In this document: piece by piece, positions 50,659 through 59,525 of the stretch
Layout of the letters: each line of letters starts with the position of its first letter
Numbering within the stretch: position 1 is the stretch's first letter
Source of the DNA: JACQFK01 sp964619955
GTDB lineage: Bacteria; Planctomycetota; MHYJ01; JACPRB01
Length of the DNA stretch: 64,000 bases
Assembly: GCA_964619955.1 (NCBI GenBank)
Contig: CAZUJF010000011.1
Coordinates: 62,001 to 126,000 of the forward strand
Direction of reading: 5' to 3'
Notes under the pieces: generated by a model
What the model saw: the letters and a program-made list of their open reading frames with translations, nothing else
The model's database searches: none
What the model was told of the DNA's origin: nothing
Program-made: the position numbers and the translations under genes

Positions 50659-51764
50659 TCGTCTGCCTGGCACTGCTGCTGTTGTCCGCCCAGGTGCGCG
50701 AGACGCCCGCCAGGTCGAAGGGCGGCACCGCGAACAGCCCGGCCTGGAGCGAGCCGCCGGCCCTCTTCCGGGAAAGCCTGAAGATTCCCGCCTTCCCCGC
50801 CCCCGCCGACCTGCCCCGCTGGGAGCTGGAACGGGTCAAGGTCCGCGAGACGCTTCGCGGCCTGCTCGGCGACCTGCCGCCCCGCCCGGATCCGAAGCTC
50901 GTGAAGGTCGTCTCCCGCGAGGATCGCGGCACGTTCGTCCTCGAGCGCTTCGAGTTCCACAACGGGGCGGACATGATCGTCCCCGGCTACCTCATGATCC
51001 CCAAGGCGGCGGCCGCGAAACCGCGCCCCGCCGTCGTCGCGCTCCACGAGCACGGCGGCAGCAAGGACTCCGTCTGCCTCAACGAGAAGGCGATGGACCA
51101 CGTCGGCACCTACCTCGTCGAGGACGGGTACATCGTCGCGGCCATCGACGGCTACTTCCACGGCGAGCGCATCACGAAGGGTCCCGGCGGGGTGAAGGAG
51201 ACCAAGGGCGCCCAGGAGATGACGCTCAGCAAGATCAACCTCTGGCTGGGGCGCAGCCTCTGGGGCATGCAGGTCCGGGACGAGCAGTGCCTGCTCGATT
51301 ACCTCGCCACGAGACCCGAGATCGACGCCTCGAAGATCGGCGTGACCGGCATGTCGATGGGCTGCACCCGCAGCGCCTGGCTCGCCGCCCTCGACGAGCG
51401 CGTCAAGGCCGTCGTCGGCATCGCCTGCTTCACGCGCTACGGCAACCTCATCGCCAACGCGGGCCTCAAGTACCACGGGATCTATTACTTCGTCCCGGGC
51501 ATGCTGCGCCACTTCGACACCGAGGCGATCCACGCCCTCATCGCCCCGCGCCCGCACCTCGAACTCTCCGGCGACCAGGATCCCGGCGCGCCCAACGACG
51601 GCATCGAGTTCCTCGAAAAGTTCCTCGGCGAGACCTACCGGCTCTACGGGAAGCCTGAAAACTTCGTCAGCGTGCTCTACGAGAAGACCGGCCACGAGTA
51701 CCTGCCGGAGATGCGCGTCCGGCTGCGCGCCTGGTTCAGGAGCCACCTGCCGCCGGCGGAGTGA
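50655..51764 (+). CDS. Secreted alpha/beta hydrolase (acetyl xylan esterase / dienelactone hydrolase-like)
   Basis: A 369-aa protein with a hydrophobic N-terminus. Catalytic triad: nucleophile Ser in GVTGMSMGCTRSAWL (GxSxG), Asp in LSGDQDPGAPNDG, His in EKTGHEYLPEM. Before these lie ALHEHGGSKDS (oxyanion region) and AIDGYFHGERI. Many planctomycete sugar loci carry similar esterases that deacetylate polysaccharides. It starts on ATGA with the oxidoreductase gene and its 3' end overlaps the convergent SIS gene by 29 bases. Substrate is inferred from context only. Confidence 0.82.
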   Translation: MIVCLALLLLSAQVRETPARSKGGTANSPAWSEPPALFRESLKIPAFPAPADLPRWELERVKVRETLRGLLGDLPPRPDPKLVKVVSREDRGTFVLERFEFHNGADMIVPGYLMIPKAAAAKPRPAVVALHEHGGSKDSVCLNEKAMDHVGTYLVEDGYIVAAIDGYFHGERITKGPGGVKETKGAQEMTLSKINLWLGRSLWGMQVRDEQCLLDYLATRPEIDASKIGVTGMSMGCTRSAWLAALDERVKAVVGIACFTRYGNLIANAGLKYHGIYYFVPGMLRHFDTEAIHALIAPRPHLELSGDQDPGAPNDGIEFLEKFLGETYRLYGKPENFVSVLYEKTGHEYLPEMRVRLRAWFRSHLPPAE

Positions 51765-52776
51765 CGGGCAGCAGCCCGCCCTCGGACTCGACGACGTACG
51801 AGCAGAGCCGGAAGGCGTCGCAGTCCGCCCCCCGGGCGCGCGCGGCCCGTTCCGCGGCGAGCTGGGCCGGGACGACCTCCAGGAGGAACTGCCAGGCGGG
51901 ATCCATCTCCGGGAGGCGGAAGATCCCGTCCGCATCCTCCAGCCCCTGCCCGACGAGCAGCACCTGCGCCCCGAGGCGGCGAAGGTCCGCCGCCAGGAGC
52001 AGATCCTCGCGACGACGACGCGGATCGATCCAGATTCCGGCGAGCATCCCGGGCCGGACGATCTCCTGCGGACCGTGGCGGAAGCCGCCGGTCGTGAGCG
52101 CCGTGGCCGGACTTTTCGCCGCCTCCTCCCAGAGCAGACGCGCCTCCTGCGCCGTCGCGAACCCCGTCCCGCGTCCGAGGAAGTAGGCCGGGCCCTCGGG
52201 GGGCGTCCAGGACTCCAGACGCCCACACCAGCCGGGCAGCGCCGCCTCGAGCGCGTCCAGGGCGGGTCCGAGATCGGGAACCTCTGCCCCAAGAGCGGCG
52301 GAAACCGCCAGGCCCCCCGCGAGCGCCAGCGCGCTGTAGGTCACGACGGAGACGGCGTGGTCGTAGGCGACGCCCAGCGGAATCACGACATCGGCCGCGG
52401 CCCCCAGCGGGCTCTCCGGGGCGTTGGTGACGGCGATCAGCGTCGCGCCGCGGCGCCGGGCCCGCTCCGCCACGCCGACGATTTCGACGCTCTTCCCGCT
52501 GCGCGAGAGCAGCAGGCAGACGGCGCCGGGGCGGAAGGACTCCTGGAGCAGCAGCTCCGAGGCATCCGCAACCTGCACCGGCCTTCCCGCGGACGCGAAG
52601 CGGGCGCCGAGCGCCTGGGCCGCATGGCCGCTCGCCCCGATGCCCACGACGATGACGTCGGAGGCGGCCGCCAGCAGACGGCCGGCGTCCCGCACGGCCG
52701 CCGAGTCCCGCAGGCGGGCCAGGCAGCCCCGCCACTCCGCCGGCTGACGGAGGATGTCCGCCATCAAACGGGTCAT
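51736..52776 (-). CDS. SIS-domain sugar-phosphate isomerase/deaminase-like protein
   Basis: A 346-aa protein with two SIS domains (~25-165 and ~195-330). Motifs: DVIVVGIGASGHAAQALGAR, LLLSRSGKSVEIVGVAERAR (phosphosugar-binding Ser), LIAVTNAPESPL, and TTGGFRHGPQEIVRPGM, which matches the isomerase face of GlmS/AgaS-type proteins. The glutaminase domain of GlmS is absent. A role in amino-sugar phosphate conversion is likely. It starts on an ATGA overlap with the MocA-like gene upstream. Confidence 0.85.
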   Translation of the reverse strand: MTRLMADILRQPAEWRGCLARLRDSAAVRDAGRLLAAASDVIVVGIGASGHAAQALGARFASAGRPVQVADASELLLQESFRPGAVCLLLSRSGKSVEIVGVAERARRRGATLIAVTNAPESPLGAAADVVIPLGVAYDHAVSVVTYSALALAGGLAVSAALGAEVPDLGPALDALEAALPGWCGRLESWTPPEGPAYFLGRGTGFATAQEARLLWEEAAKSPATALTTGGFRHGPQEIVRPGMLAGIWIDPRRRREDLLLAADLRRLGAQVLLVGQGLEDADGIFRLPEMDPAWQFLLEVVPAQLAAERAARARGADCDAFRLCSYVVESEGGLLPVTPPAAGGS

Positions 52777-53945
52777 GGTGCGGGCCGCCAGAGGTCGATC
52801 GGCCGGCGCACGTCGCTCGCAAAGGGCAGTTCCACGCGCGCCCCCCTTCCCGCGGAGGCGTAGGCGGCCAGCAGGATCTCCAGGACCGCCCGGCCGTCCT
52901 CCCCGGTCTCGAGGGGTTCCTTCCCGTTCGCGACGCAATCCACGAAGTGTTCGAACTCCTGGGGGAAACCGTAGTTCCAAAGCTCCTCGTAGGTGCAGAA
53001 GGACCAGCCGCGGGTGCTCCCGGCCTTCTCCACGGCGTACCCGTAGCCCTGCTCCGAGTACGTGACGATCGCGTTCCCCTGGTGCAGGTCGGCGTACGCC
53101 ACGCCGCCGACGCCGTGCACTTCGGCCGTGTCGTCCATGCCGCCCTTCTTGGTCCAGCTTTCCTCCGCCGTCCCGAGGACCTCGCCCTCGTCGGTCTGGA
53201 AGCGGACGTGCAGGATCGCGTTGTCGTCCCCGCGCGTCTTGTCCTGGTGCACGAAGGTCCCCATCTCCGCGAGGACGGAAAGGGCTTGGGGCTTCCGCAG
53301 CGGCACGATCGGGGCCTGCAGCGGCATCTCGGGGCTCGGGACCCGGGCCCCCGCCCACGAAGGCTGGCCGGGCGCCTTCCCCAGCATCCAGCGGAAGAAC
53401 TCGATCGCGTGGCAACCCATGTCCATCGTGACGCCCCCGCCCGAGCGCGCCACGTCCCAGAACCACGGCGAATGCGGGCCGTCGTGTTTCTCCGCCTGTT
53501 TCACGAGGTAGGGCCGCCCCAGGGCGCCTTCATCGAGCAGCTGCTTCAGCCGCACGTACTTCGGGGTGAAACAAAGCTCCTCGGCGTACATGAGCTTGAC
53601 GCCCGCGTTCCGGCAGGCCGCGATCATGCGGTCGCAGTCCGCCAGCGTCAGCGCCAGCGGCTTCTCGCAGACGACGTGTTTCCCGGCCTTCGCCGCCGCC
53701 TCGGTGAGCTCCGCGTGCAGGTCGTTCGGGCAGCCCAGCACGACCAGCTCCACTTCGCTCGCGAGGAAGCGGTCGAGGCTCGTGAAGGCGTGGCGGATCC
53801 CGTGCCGCTTCGCGAAGTCCGCCGCATGGGTCCCCGTCGGCGACAGCACGCCGAAGAGCTCCGCGCCCGCCACGCGCTTGAGCGATTCCGCGTGGATCGT
53901 GGAAATGAACCGGGAGCCGACCAGGCCGACCTTCACCTTCCGCAT
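52773..53945 (-). CDS. Gfo/Idh/MocA-family oxidoreductase
   Basis: A 390-aa protein. Rossmann loop VGLVGSRFISTIHAESL, then FAKRHGIRHAFTSLDRFLAS, VVLGCPNDLHAELTEAAAKA and the cofactor/substrate motif GKHVVCEKPLALTLADCDRM. The C-terminal domain contains GGGVTMDMGCHAIEFFRW, the histidine-bearing catalytic segment. It likely acts on a sugar or inositol derivative and is coupled to the SIS isomerase. A perfect AGGAGG SD precedes ATG 53945. It is divergent from the XylR-like regulator, which may control it. Confidence 0.92.
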   Translation of the reverse strand: MRKVKVGLVGSRFISTIHAESLKRVAGAELFGVLSPTGTHAADFAKRHGIRHAFTSLDRFLASEVELVVLGCPNDLHAELTEAAAKAGKHVVCEKPLALTLADCDRMIAACRNAGVKLMYAEELCFTPKYVRLKQLLDEGALGRPYLVKQAEKHDGPHSPWFWDVARSGGGVTMDMGCHAIEFFRWMLGKAPGQPSWAGARVPSPEMPLQAPIVPLRKPQALSVLAEMGTFVHQDKTRGDDNAILHVRFQTDEGEVLGTAEESWTKKGGMDDTAEVHGVGGVAYADLHQGNAIVTYSEQGYGYAVEKAGSTRGWSFCTYEELWNYGFPQEFEHFVDCVANGKEPLETGEDGRAVLEILLAAYASAGRGARVELPFASDVRRPIDLWRPAP

Positions 53946-53994
53946 GCCGTCCTCCTGAGCCTCCAGAGTGCCCCGGGACCGTCCGTTTCGCCAT

Positions 53995-54031
53995 GAGACT
54001 CTGTCTCTACTTTCCTGAGATCTCGTATACT
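53995..54031. promoter_or_regulatory. Palindromic operators and -10 box in the XylR-like/MocA divergent region
   Basis: GAGAC-TCT-GTCTC (53995-54007) and GAGATCTC (54017-54024) are palindromes just upstream of TATACT (54026-54031). TATACT ends 9 bases before ATG 54041 with no SD between, so that message may be leaderless. The palindromes could be autoregulatory sites of the regulator. Confidence 0.5.
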
Positions 54032-54040
54032 GGCCTGCCG

Positions 54041-55186
54041 ATGAAGCATGTCGCGGTGGCCGTGGACAAGTCGGGCGCCTACGGACGGGGCCTGCTCGCG
54101 GGAATCGCCGACTACGTCGAGACGCGGGGGCGCTGGTCGCTCTACCTCGAGCCCCGCTCGGCGGGAACCTACGCCCAGGGCTGGCTGAAGGGGTGGCGTG
54201 GGGACGGCGTCCTGGCCTACATCGAGGATCCGGGGCCGGCCCGCCGCTTCCTCCGCTCGGGAATCCCCGTGGTGGAATTGTTCGGCCACCGGCTCGATCT
54301 GGGCCTGCCGGCGGTCGGCAACGACGACGAGGCGATCGGCCGCCTCGCCGCGGAGCACCTGCTCGACCGGCGTCTCCGCCACTTCGCCTTCAGCGGCTAC
54401 CCGTCCGAGCCCTGGGTCGAGCGCCGCTTCGCCGGCTTCGCCCGGACGCTGCGGCGGCGCGGGTTCGAACCGGCGCGCTTCCGCTTCAGCCGGGAGGCGG
54501 GCTCCCCCGCCCGCTGGGAGGATGAGCAGCGCCGGCTCACGGCGGGCCTCCGGGGGCTCCCCAAGCCCGCCGGCCTTCTGGCCTGCAGCGACCGGCACGC
54601 CCAGCGCGTGCTCGATGCCTGCCGCCGCGCGGGCCTCCGCGTCCCGGACGCGATGGCCGTGATCGGGGTCGACGACGACGAGGAGACCTGCCGCCTCAGC
54701 GATCCGCCCCTCACGAGCGTGAAGGACGATCCGCGCCGCATCGGCTTCGAGGCCGCCCGGCTGCTCGACCGCCTGATGAAGCGCCCGGAGCGGCCGCCGG
54801 GTCCGCCCCGCCTGATCCCGCCCCTGGGCATCGTGGAGCGCCGCTCGACCGACGTGACGGCCGTCGACGATCCGCGGGTCGCGGAGGCGATGCGCACGAT
54901 CCGGCGCCGCGCCTGCGAGGACCTGAGGGTGGAGGATCTGCTCCGGGAGGCCCACCTCTCCCGGGCCGCGTTCTACCGCCGCTTCCGGGCGGCGCTGGGG
55001 CGCACGCCCCACGCGGAACTGCTGCGGGCGCGCCTGGACCGCGTGAAGGAGCTGCTGCGCCAGTCGCCGCTGACGATCGAGGAGATCGCGTCCCGCACCG
55101 GCTTCGAGCACCCGGAATACCTGAGCGCCGCCTTCCGCCGGGAGACCGGCATGACGCCCGGCCGCTTCCGGCGCCGGGACCGCTGA
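54041..55186 (+). CDS. XylR-like transcriptional regulator (LacI-type sensor + AraC HTH)
   Basis: A 381-aa protein with the same domain order and length as E. coli XylR (392 aa): a periplasmic-binding-protein-like sugar sensor (~3-270; VAVAVDKSGAYGRGLLAGIA, DGVLAYIEDPGPARRFL, LACSDRHAQRVLDACRRAGL, VIGVDDDEETCRLSDPPLTS) and a C-terminal AraC double HTH (~285-381; LREAHLSRAAFYRRFRAALG, EEIASRTGFEHPEYLSAAFR). IVERRSTDV at the linker is also shared with XylR. It should activate nearby sugar genes on ligand binding; the sugar may or may not be xylose. Confidence 0.9.
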   Translation: MKHVAVAVDKSGAYGRGLLAGIADYVETRGRWSLYLEPRSAGTYAQGWLKGWRGDGVLAYIEDPGPARRFLRSGIPVVELFGHRLDLGLPAVGNDDEAIGRLAAEHLLDRRLRHFAFSGYPSEPWVERRFAGFARTLRRRGFEPARFRFSREAGSPARWEDEQRRLTAGLRGLPKPAGLLACSDRHAQRVLDACRRAGLRVPDAMAVIGVDDDEETCRLSDPPLTSVKDDPRRIGFEAARLLDRLMKRPERPPGPPRLIPPLGIVERRSTDVTAVDDPRVAEAMRTIRRRACEDLRVEDLLREAHLSRAAFYRRFRAALGRTPHAELLRARLDRVKELLRQSPLTIEEIASRTGFEHPEYLSAAFRRETGMTPGRFRRRDR

Positions 55187-55189
55187 CGC

Positions 55190-55960
55190 CTACTTGCGAT
55201 AGACCCGCACGTAATCGACGAGGAACTGCTGCGGGAAGATCGCGTCGTCGATGCCCTTCTGGCCGCCCCAGGCGCCCCCGATCGCGAGGTTGAGGATGAG
55301 GTAATGCGGCTGGTCGAAGGGCCAGCTGTCCCGGCCGGTCTTCTCGTTCGCATAGGTGAAATACGGCTTCCCGTCGACGGAGAACTCCAGGCGCTCGGCC
55401 GTCCAGTCCAGCGCGTAGACGTGGAAGTCCTTCCACGGCTCGGCCAGCGGGAATTTCGAGCCCTTGCCGTTGCCCTTCATGTGGTTGTAGGCCTTGCAGT
55501 GGATGTTCGCGTGCACCGTTCCGGGGTCGAAGCCGACGAATTCCATGATGTCGATCTCCCCGCAGAGCGGCCAGCCGTCCTCCTTGTGGCGGTCGCCCAG
55601 CATCCAGATCGCCGGCCACACGCCCCTTCCGCGGGGCAGCTTCGCGCGCACCTCGAAGCGGCCGTGCGTCCAGCTCGCCCGGCCCTTCGTCACCAGGCTG
55701 GCCGCGGTGTAGTCGGCCTTCTCGAAGGCCTCCTTCCGCGCCTCGATCACGAGGTTCCCGCCCTCGACGCGGGCGTTCTCCCGGCGGTCCTTCGTGTACC
55801 ACTGCCGCTCCCGGTTCCGGACGAGTCCGGTCTCGTAATCCCACTTCGCGGGGTCCGGCGCGCCGGGTTTGTCGAACTCGTCGCTCCACACGAGCTCCCC
55901 GGGGCCCGCCTGCGCGGGAGGGACGGCCAGGAGCGCCAGCAGCAGCATCAGGCTTTTCAT
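55190..55960 (-). CDS. Glycoside hydrolase family 16 (beta-glucanase-like), secreted
   Basis: A 256-aa protein with a signal peptide (cleavage near AQAG). The GH16 jelly roll is evident from VWSDEFDKPGAPDPAKWDYE onward. The catalytic motif is GEIDIMEFVG: the first Glu is the nucleophile and the last the acid/base (ExDxxE, the laminarinase/lichenase subtype). Later motifs WKDFHVYALDWTAERLEFSV and DQPHYLILNLAIGGAWGG also fit. It would cleave beta-1,3 or beta-1,3/1,4 glucans (or agar/carrageenan in other subfamilies). Convergent with the regulator gene by 3 bases. Confidence 0.95.
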   Translation of the reverse strand: MKSLMLLLALLAVPPAQAGPGELVWSDEFDKPGAPDPAKWDYETGLVRNRERQWYTKDRRENARVEGGNLVIEARKEAFEKADYTAASLVTKGRASWTHGRFEVRAKLPRGRGVWPAIWMLGDRHKEDGWPLCGEIDIMEFVGFDPGTVHANIHCKAYNHMKGNGKGSKFPLAEPWKDFHVYALDWTAERLEFSVDGKPYFTYANEKTGRDSWPFDQPHYLILNLAIGGAWGGQKGIDDAIFPQQFLVDYVRVYRK

Positions 55961-56042
55961 GCGCTTTTATAGCGCCGGAGGGGCCGTCCGTGACGTCTCT
56001 CAAAACAGGGGCTCCGCGGCGCGTGTATAAGTTTCAAAAGAA
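55961..56042. promoter_or_regulatory. Divergent promoter region between the GH16 and PVC dehydrogenase genes
   Basis: For the minus strand, TATAAA (55971-55966) lies within the palindrome GCGCT-TTTAT-AGCGC (55961-55975), five bases before ATG 55960. For the plus strand, TATAAG (56026-56031) is 11 bases before ATG 56043. No SD is seen on either side. Confidence 0.4.
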
Positions 56043-59000
56043 ATGATTACACTTCTATTCGCCGCCCTGCTCCAGGCCGCCGACTGGCGGACGCTGCCGG
56101 TACCCGGGCCGCTCGCCGCCCCCGACCCCGTCGCGTGGTATCGCGCGTGGGTGAAGGTCGACGACAGCTTCTTCACCAAACACGAACGCAACCTCTTCGA
56201 GGAATCCTCGGGCATCAACGTCCAGGGCCTCGCGGGCGCCCACGAACTCTGGCTCAACGGGAAGAAGCTCGGCAGCGGCGGCGCCGTCCTCACCCGCCAC
56301 AAGATCCCCCTGGGCACCCTGCGCAAGGGCGAATGGAACGAGCTCGCGATCCGGGTGGCGACGCCGCCGGAGACCCGCCCCGGCGGCTTCCTCGGCGACG
56401 CCCCCTTCATCATGAACTACTTCATGGAGTGCGTCCTGGAAGGCGCCTGGGAATACCGTCCCGGCGACTACAGTCCCGGGGGCGCTCGTCCCGCAAAGCC
56501 CGCAGCCGCGACCTTCGACGGCTTCCGCGAATCCAACCGCGTGCTCGGCCGCGCGGAACAGGTCCACGGCGCGAAGCTGCCGCCCGCCGAATCCGCCGCC
56601 AAACTCCGGCCCGGCGCCGAATTCGCGGTCGACCTGCTCCTGCACGAACCGCTCGTCGCCCAGCCCTTCCACTTCAGCTTCGACGAGCGCGGCCGGCTCT
56701 GGATCGCGCAATCCCGCCAGTACCCCTACCCCGCCGGGCTCACCATGATCAGCCGCGACAAGTACTACCGCTCGCACTACGACAAGGTCCCTCCCGCCCC
56801 GCCGAACCACGACCGCGGGGCGGACCTCATCTCGATCCACGAATCCACGAAGGGCGACGGCGTCTACGACCGCCACAAGGTCTTCCTCGACGGCCTCAAC
56901 ATGGCCAACGCCGTCGTGCGCGGCCACGGCGGCGTCTGGGTCATGCACACGCCGTATCTGCTCTTCTATCCCGATGCGGACGGCGACGATGTCCCGGACG
57001 GCCCGCCGGAGGTCCGCCTCGCGGGCTTCAACTTCGAGGACACGCACTCGATGGCGAACGGCCTCGTCTGGGGCCCCGACGGCTGGCTCTACGGCGGCCA
57101 GGGCAGCACGGTCTCCTGCCGGGTCACGCGGCCCGGCGTGGATCCGCCCGGCGCGCCGGGCGTGGCGTTCGACGGCTGCATGGTCTGGCGCTATCATCCG
57201 CGCTCGAAGGCCTTCGAGATCTTCGCCGAGGGCAGCGGGAACACGTTCGGGCTCGAGTTCGACGCGGTCGGCCGCCTCCACTCGGGCCACAACGGCGGCG
57301 GCACGCGCGGCTGGCATTACGTGCAGGGCGGCTTCTATCAAATGCAGGGCGTCGACCCCGGCAAGTTCGGCCCGCCCCGCAACCCCTACGCCTTCGGCGA
57401 CCTGCCGATGCTGAAGACCTCCGACCGCGTCGTCCGCTTCACGCACTTCGGGGCGTTCGCGGACGGCACCGCGATGCCGTCCAGACACGCAGGCCAGCTC
57501 TTCGGACTCGATCCGCTGCACAACCTGATCACGACCAGCACGCGGGTGCCGCGCGGATCCACGTTCGAGACGAAGGACGGCGAGCCCGCCCTGCGGAGCA
57601 CGGATGTCGCGTTCCGCCCCGTCTACATCGCCAACGCCCCGGACGGCTCGCTGCACGTCGCGGACATGTACGATTTCTACGTCGCCCACGGCCAGCACTA
57701 CCAGAACCAGATCGATCCCACCAGCGGCAGAATGTACCGGCTGCGGGGGAAGGACGCCGTCCTCGAAACCGACCTCAACCTCGCCGCGAAGTCCTCGGCG
57801 CAGCTCGTCGCGCTGCTGTCCCATCCCAACAAGTGGCATCGGACGACCGCGCTGCGCCTGCTCGGCGAGCGCAAGGATCCGTCCGTGATCCCGGCCTTGC
57901 GCCAGGCCGTGGCGGGCGGCGGCGGGCTGGGCGCTTTGTGGGCGCTCCACCAATCGGCCGGCCTGGATGAAGCGACGGCGCTCGCCGGGCTGACCCACGC
58001 CCAGGCGGCGCTCCGTATGTGGACCGTGCGCCTCCTGGGCGACACCCACGGCTTGAACCGCAACCTGGGCGCGGGCCGCCACGGCGGTCCCGGCCTCCTG
58101 CCCGCCCCGCTCTTCGAAGCGCTGCTCGCCCGCGCACGGGTCGAAAACGACGCCGAGGTGCTCTCGCAGATCGCCTGCAGCGCCCGCCGCTTCGATCCCG
58201 CGCAGGCCCTTCCGCTGGTCGCGGCCGTGCTGGGCCACGACGAAGCCGCCCAGGATCCGTACATCCCGCTCCTCTGCTGGTGGGTCTTCGAGGCCCACCT
58301 CCCCGCCGCCAACGCCGCCATCCTCGCCCTCTTCGAGAAGCCGCAACTCTGGGACGCGGCTTTGGTCCTCGAACACCTGCTCCCCCGGCTCGCGCGCCGC
58401 TACGCGGTGGAGGGCAAACGCCAGGATCTGCTGCTTTGCGCGAAGCTCTTTCAGAGCGCCCCCGCCGCGAAGCACGCCGCCCAGCTGCTGAAGGGCATCG
58501 AGGAGGCCTTCCGGGGCCGGCCGCTCACGGGACTGCCCGAGGAACTGCTCGCGGGCATCCGAAAATCCGGCCAGGCCCCGCTGATCTTCCGCGTGCGCCA
58601 GGGCGAGCCCGACGCCGTCGCCGAGGCGCTGCGCCGCCTGCAGGATCCCGCGGCGAAACCCGAGGAACGCCTGCTCTTCGCGCGCGCGTTCGGCGAACTG
58701 CGCGAAGCCTCCGCCCTCCCCGCGTTGCTCGCCGCCGCGTCCGGCCCCGCCCCCGACGACCTGCGCCGCGCCTCCCTGTCCGCCCTCTCCGCCTTCGACG
58801 ACGAAAGCATCGGGACTCAGGTCGCCGGCCTGCTCCCCAAGCTGACGGGCGATGTCCGCACGGCCGCTTTCACGCTGCTCGCGAGCCGCGCGAAATGGAG
58901 CGTGCGCCTGCTCGACGCCGTCCAGGCCGGACGCGTCAAAGTCGCCGACGTGCCGGACGACGTCGCCACCCGTCTGCGCGGCAGCCAGGAGAGCTCCGTG

Positions 59001-59516
59001 GCGGAGCTGGCCCGGCGCGTGCTGCCCGTCAGCGCCCCCGTCGCGGCCGAATTCCAGAAGAAGATCAACGACGTCACGGCCGTGCTCAAGGGCGGCCCCG
59101 GCAACCCCTATGCGGGCGAGGCCACGTTCACCGCGCGCTGCGCCTCCTGCCACCGGCTCTTCTTCAAAGGCGGGAACGTCGGCCCCGACCTCACCCAGTA
59201 CCAGCGGGACAACCTCGGCACGATGCTGCTCAGCATCGTCAACCCGAGCGCCGAGATCCGCGAAGGCTTCCAGTACTACCTCGTCGCCACGCAGGACGAC
59301 CGGGTCCTCAGCGGCTTCTTCGTGGACCGCGACAACCAGGTCACCGTGCTGCGCGGCCTCGACGGCGAGAACATCACGCTGCGCGCCGCCCAGATCCGCG
59401 CGATCAAGCCCACCGGCACCAGCCTCATGCCCGCCGGCCTGCTCGACGGCCTCAGCGACCAGCAGCTCCGCGATTTCTTCGCCTACCTCCGCATCAGCCA
59501 GCCCATCACCAAATAG
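56043..59516 (+). CDS. PVC-type membrane-bound dehydrogenase with HEAT repeats and cytochrome c domain
   Basis: A 1157-aa secreted protein. Residues ~15-110 look like a glycosidase-type jelly-roll (ELWLNGKKLGSGGAVLTRHK). From ~195 to ~580 it matches the Pirellula/Verrucomicrobium dehydrogenase N-domain, a propeller (FHFSFDERGRLWIAQSRQYP, FEDTHSMANGLVWGPDGWLY, IANAPDGSLHVADMYDFYV). A HEAT-repeat region follows (~590-1010). The last ~140 residues form a c-type cytochrome with CASCH haem site (ARCASCHRLFFKGGNVGPDL), distal Met candidate later (SLMPAGLL). The architecture is a hallmark of PVC bacteria, and such proteins are thought to oxidise sugars in the periplasm. It lies in a sugar locus beside a GH16 enzyme. 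Confidence 0.92.
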   Translation: MITLLFAALLQAADWRTLPVPGPLAAPDPVAWYRAWVKVDDSFFTKHERNLFEESSGINVQGLAGAHELWLNGKKLGSGGAVLTRHKIPLGTLRKGEWNELAIRVATPPETRPGGFLGDAPFIMNYFMECVLEGAWEYRPGDYSPGGARPAKPAAATFDGFRESNRVLGRAEQVHGAKLPPAESAAKLRPGAEFAVDLLLHEPLVAQPFHFSFDERGRLWIAQSRQYPYPAGLTMISRDKYYRSHYDKVPPAPPNHDRGADLISIHESTKGDGVYDRHKVFLDGLNMANAVVRGHGGVWVMHTPYLLFYPDADGDDVPDGPPEVRLAGFNFEDTHSMANGLVWGPDGWLYGGQGSTVSCRVTRPGVDPPGAPGVAFDGCMVWRYHPRSKAFEIFAEGSGNTFGLEFDAVGRLHSGHNGGGTRGWHYVQGGFYQMQGVDPGKFGPPRNPYAFGDLPMLKTSDRVVRFTHFGAFADGTAMPSRHAGQLFGLDPLHNLITTSTRVPRGSTFETKDGEPALRSTDVAFRPVYIANAPDGSLHVADMYDFYVAHGQHYQNQIDPTSGRMYRLRGKDAVLETDLNLAAKSSAQLVALLSHPNKWHRTTALRLLGERKDPSVIPALRQAVAGGGGLGALWALHQSAGLDEATALAGLTHAQAALRMWTVRLLGDTHGLNRNLGAGRHGGPGLLPAPLFEALLARARVENDAEVLSQIACSARRFDPAQALPLVAAVLGHDEAAQDPYIPLLCWWVFEAHLPAANAAILALFEKPQLWDAALVLEHLLPRLARRYAVEGKRQDLLLCAKLFQSAPAAKHAAQLLKGIEEAFRGRPLTGLPEELLAGIRKSGQAPLIFRVRQGEPDAVAEALRRLQDPAAKPEERLLFARAFGELREASALPALLAAASGPAPDDLRRASLSALSAFDDESIGTQVAGLLPKLTGDVRTAAFTLLASRAKWSVRLLDAVQAGRVKVADVPDDVATRLRGSQESSVAELARRVLPVSAPVAAEFQKKINDVTAVLKGGPGNPYAGEATFTARCASCHRLFFKGGNVGPDLTQYQRDNLGTMLLSIVNPSAEIREGFQYYLVATQDDRVLSGFFVDRDNQVTVLRGLDGENITLRAAQIRAIKPTGTSLMPAGLLDGLSDQQLRDFFAYLRISQPITK

Positions 59517-59525
59517 GGGGACCTC

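Noticed and set aside
53977..55994. Shared CCGTCCGT and GTCTCT words upstream of the XylR-like and PVC dehydrogenase genes as a regulator box
   Set aside because: The spacing between the two words differs (16 versus 3 bases), so they do not form a consistent site.
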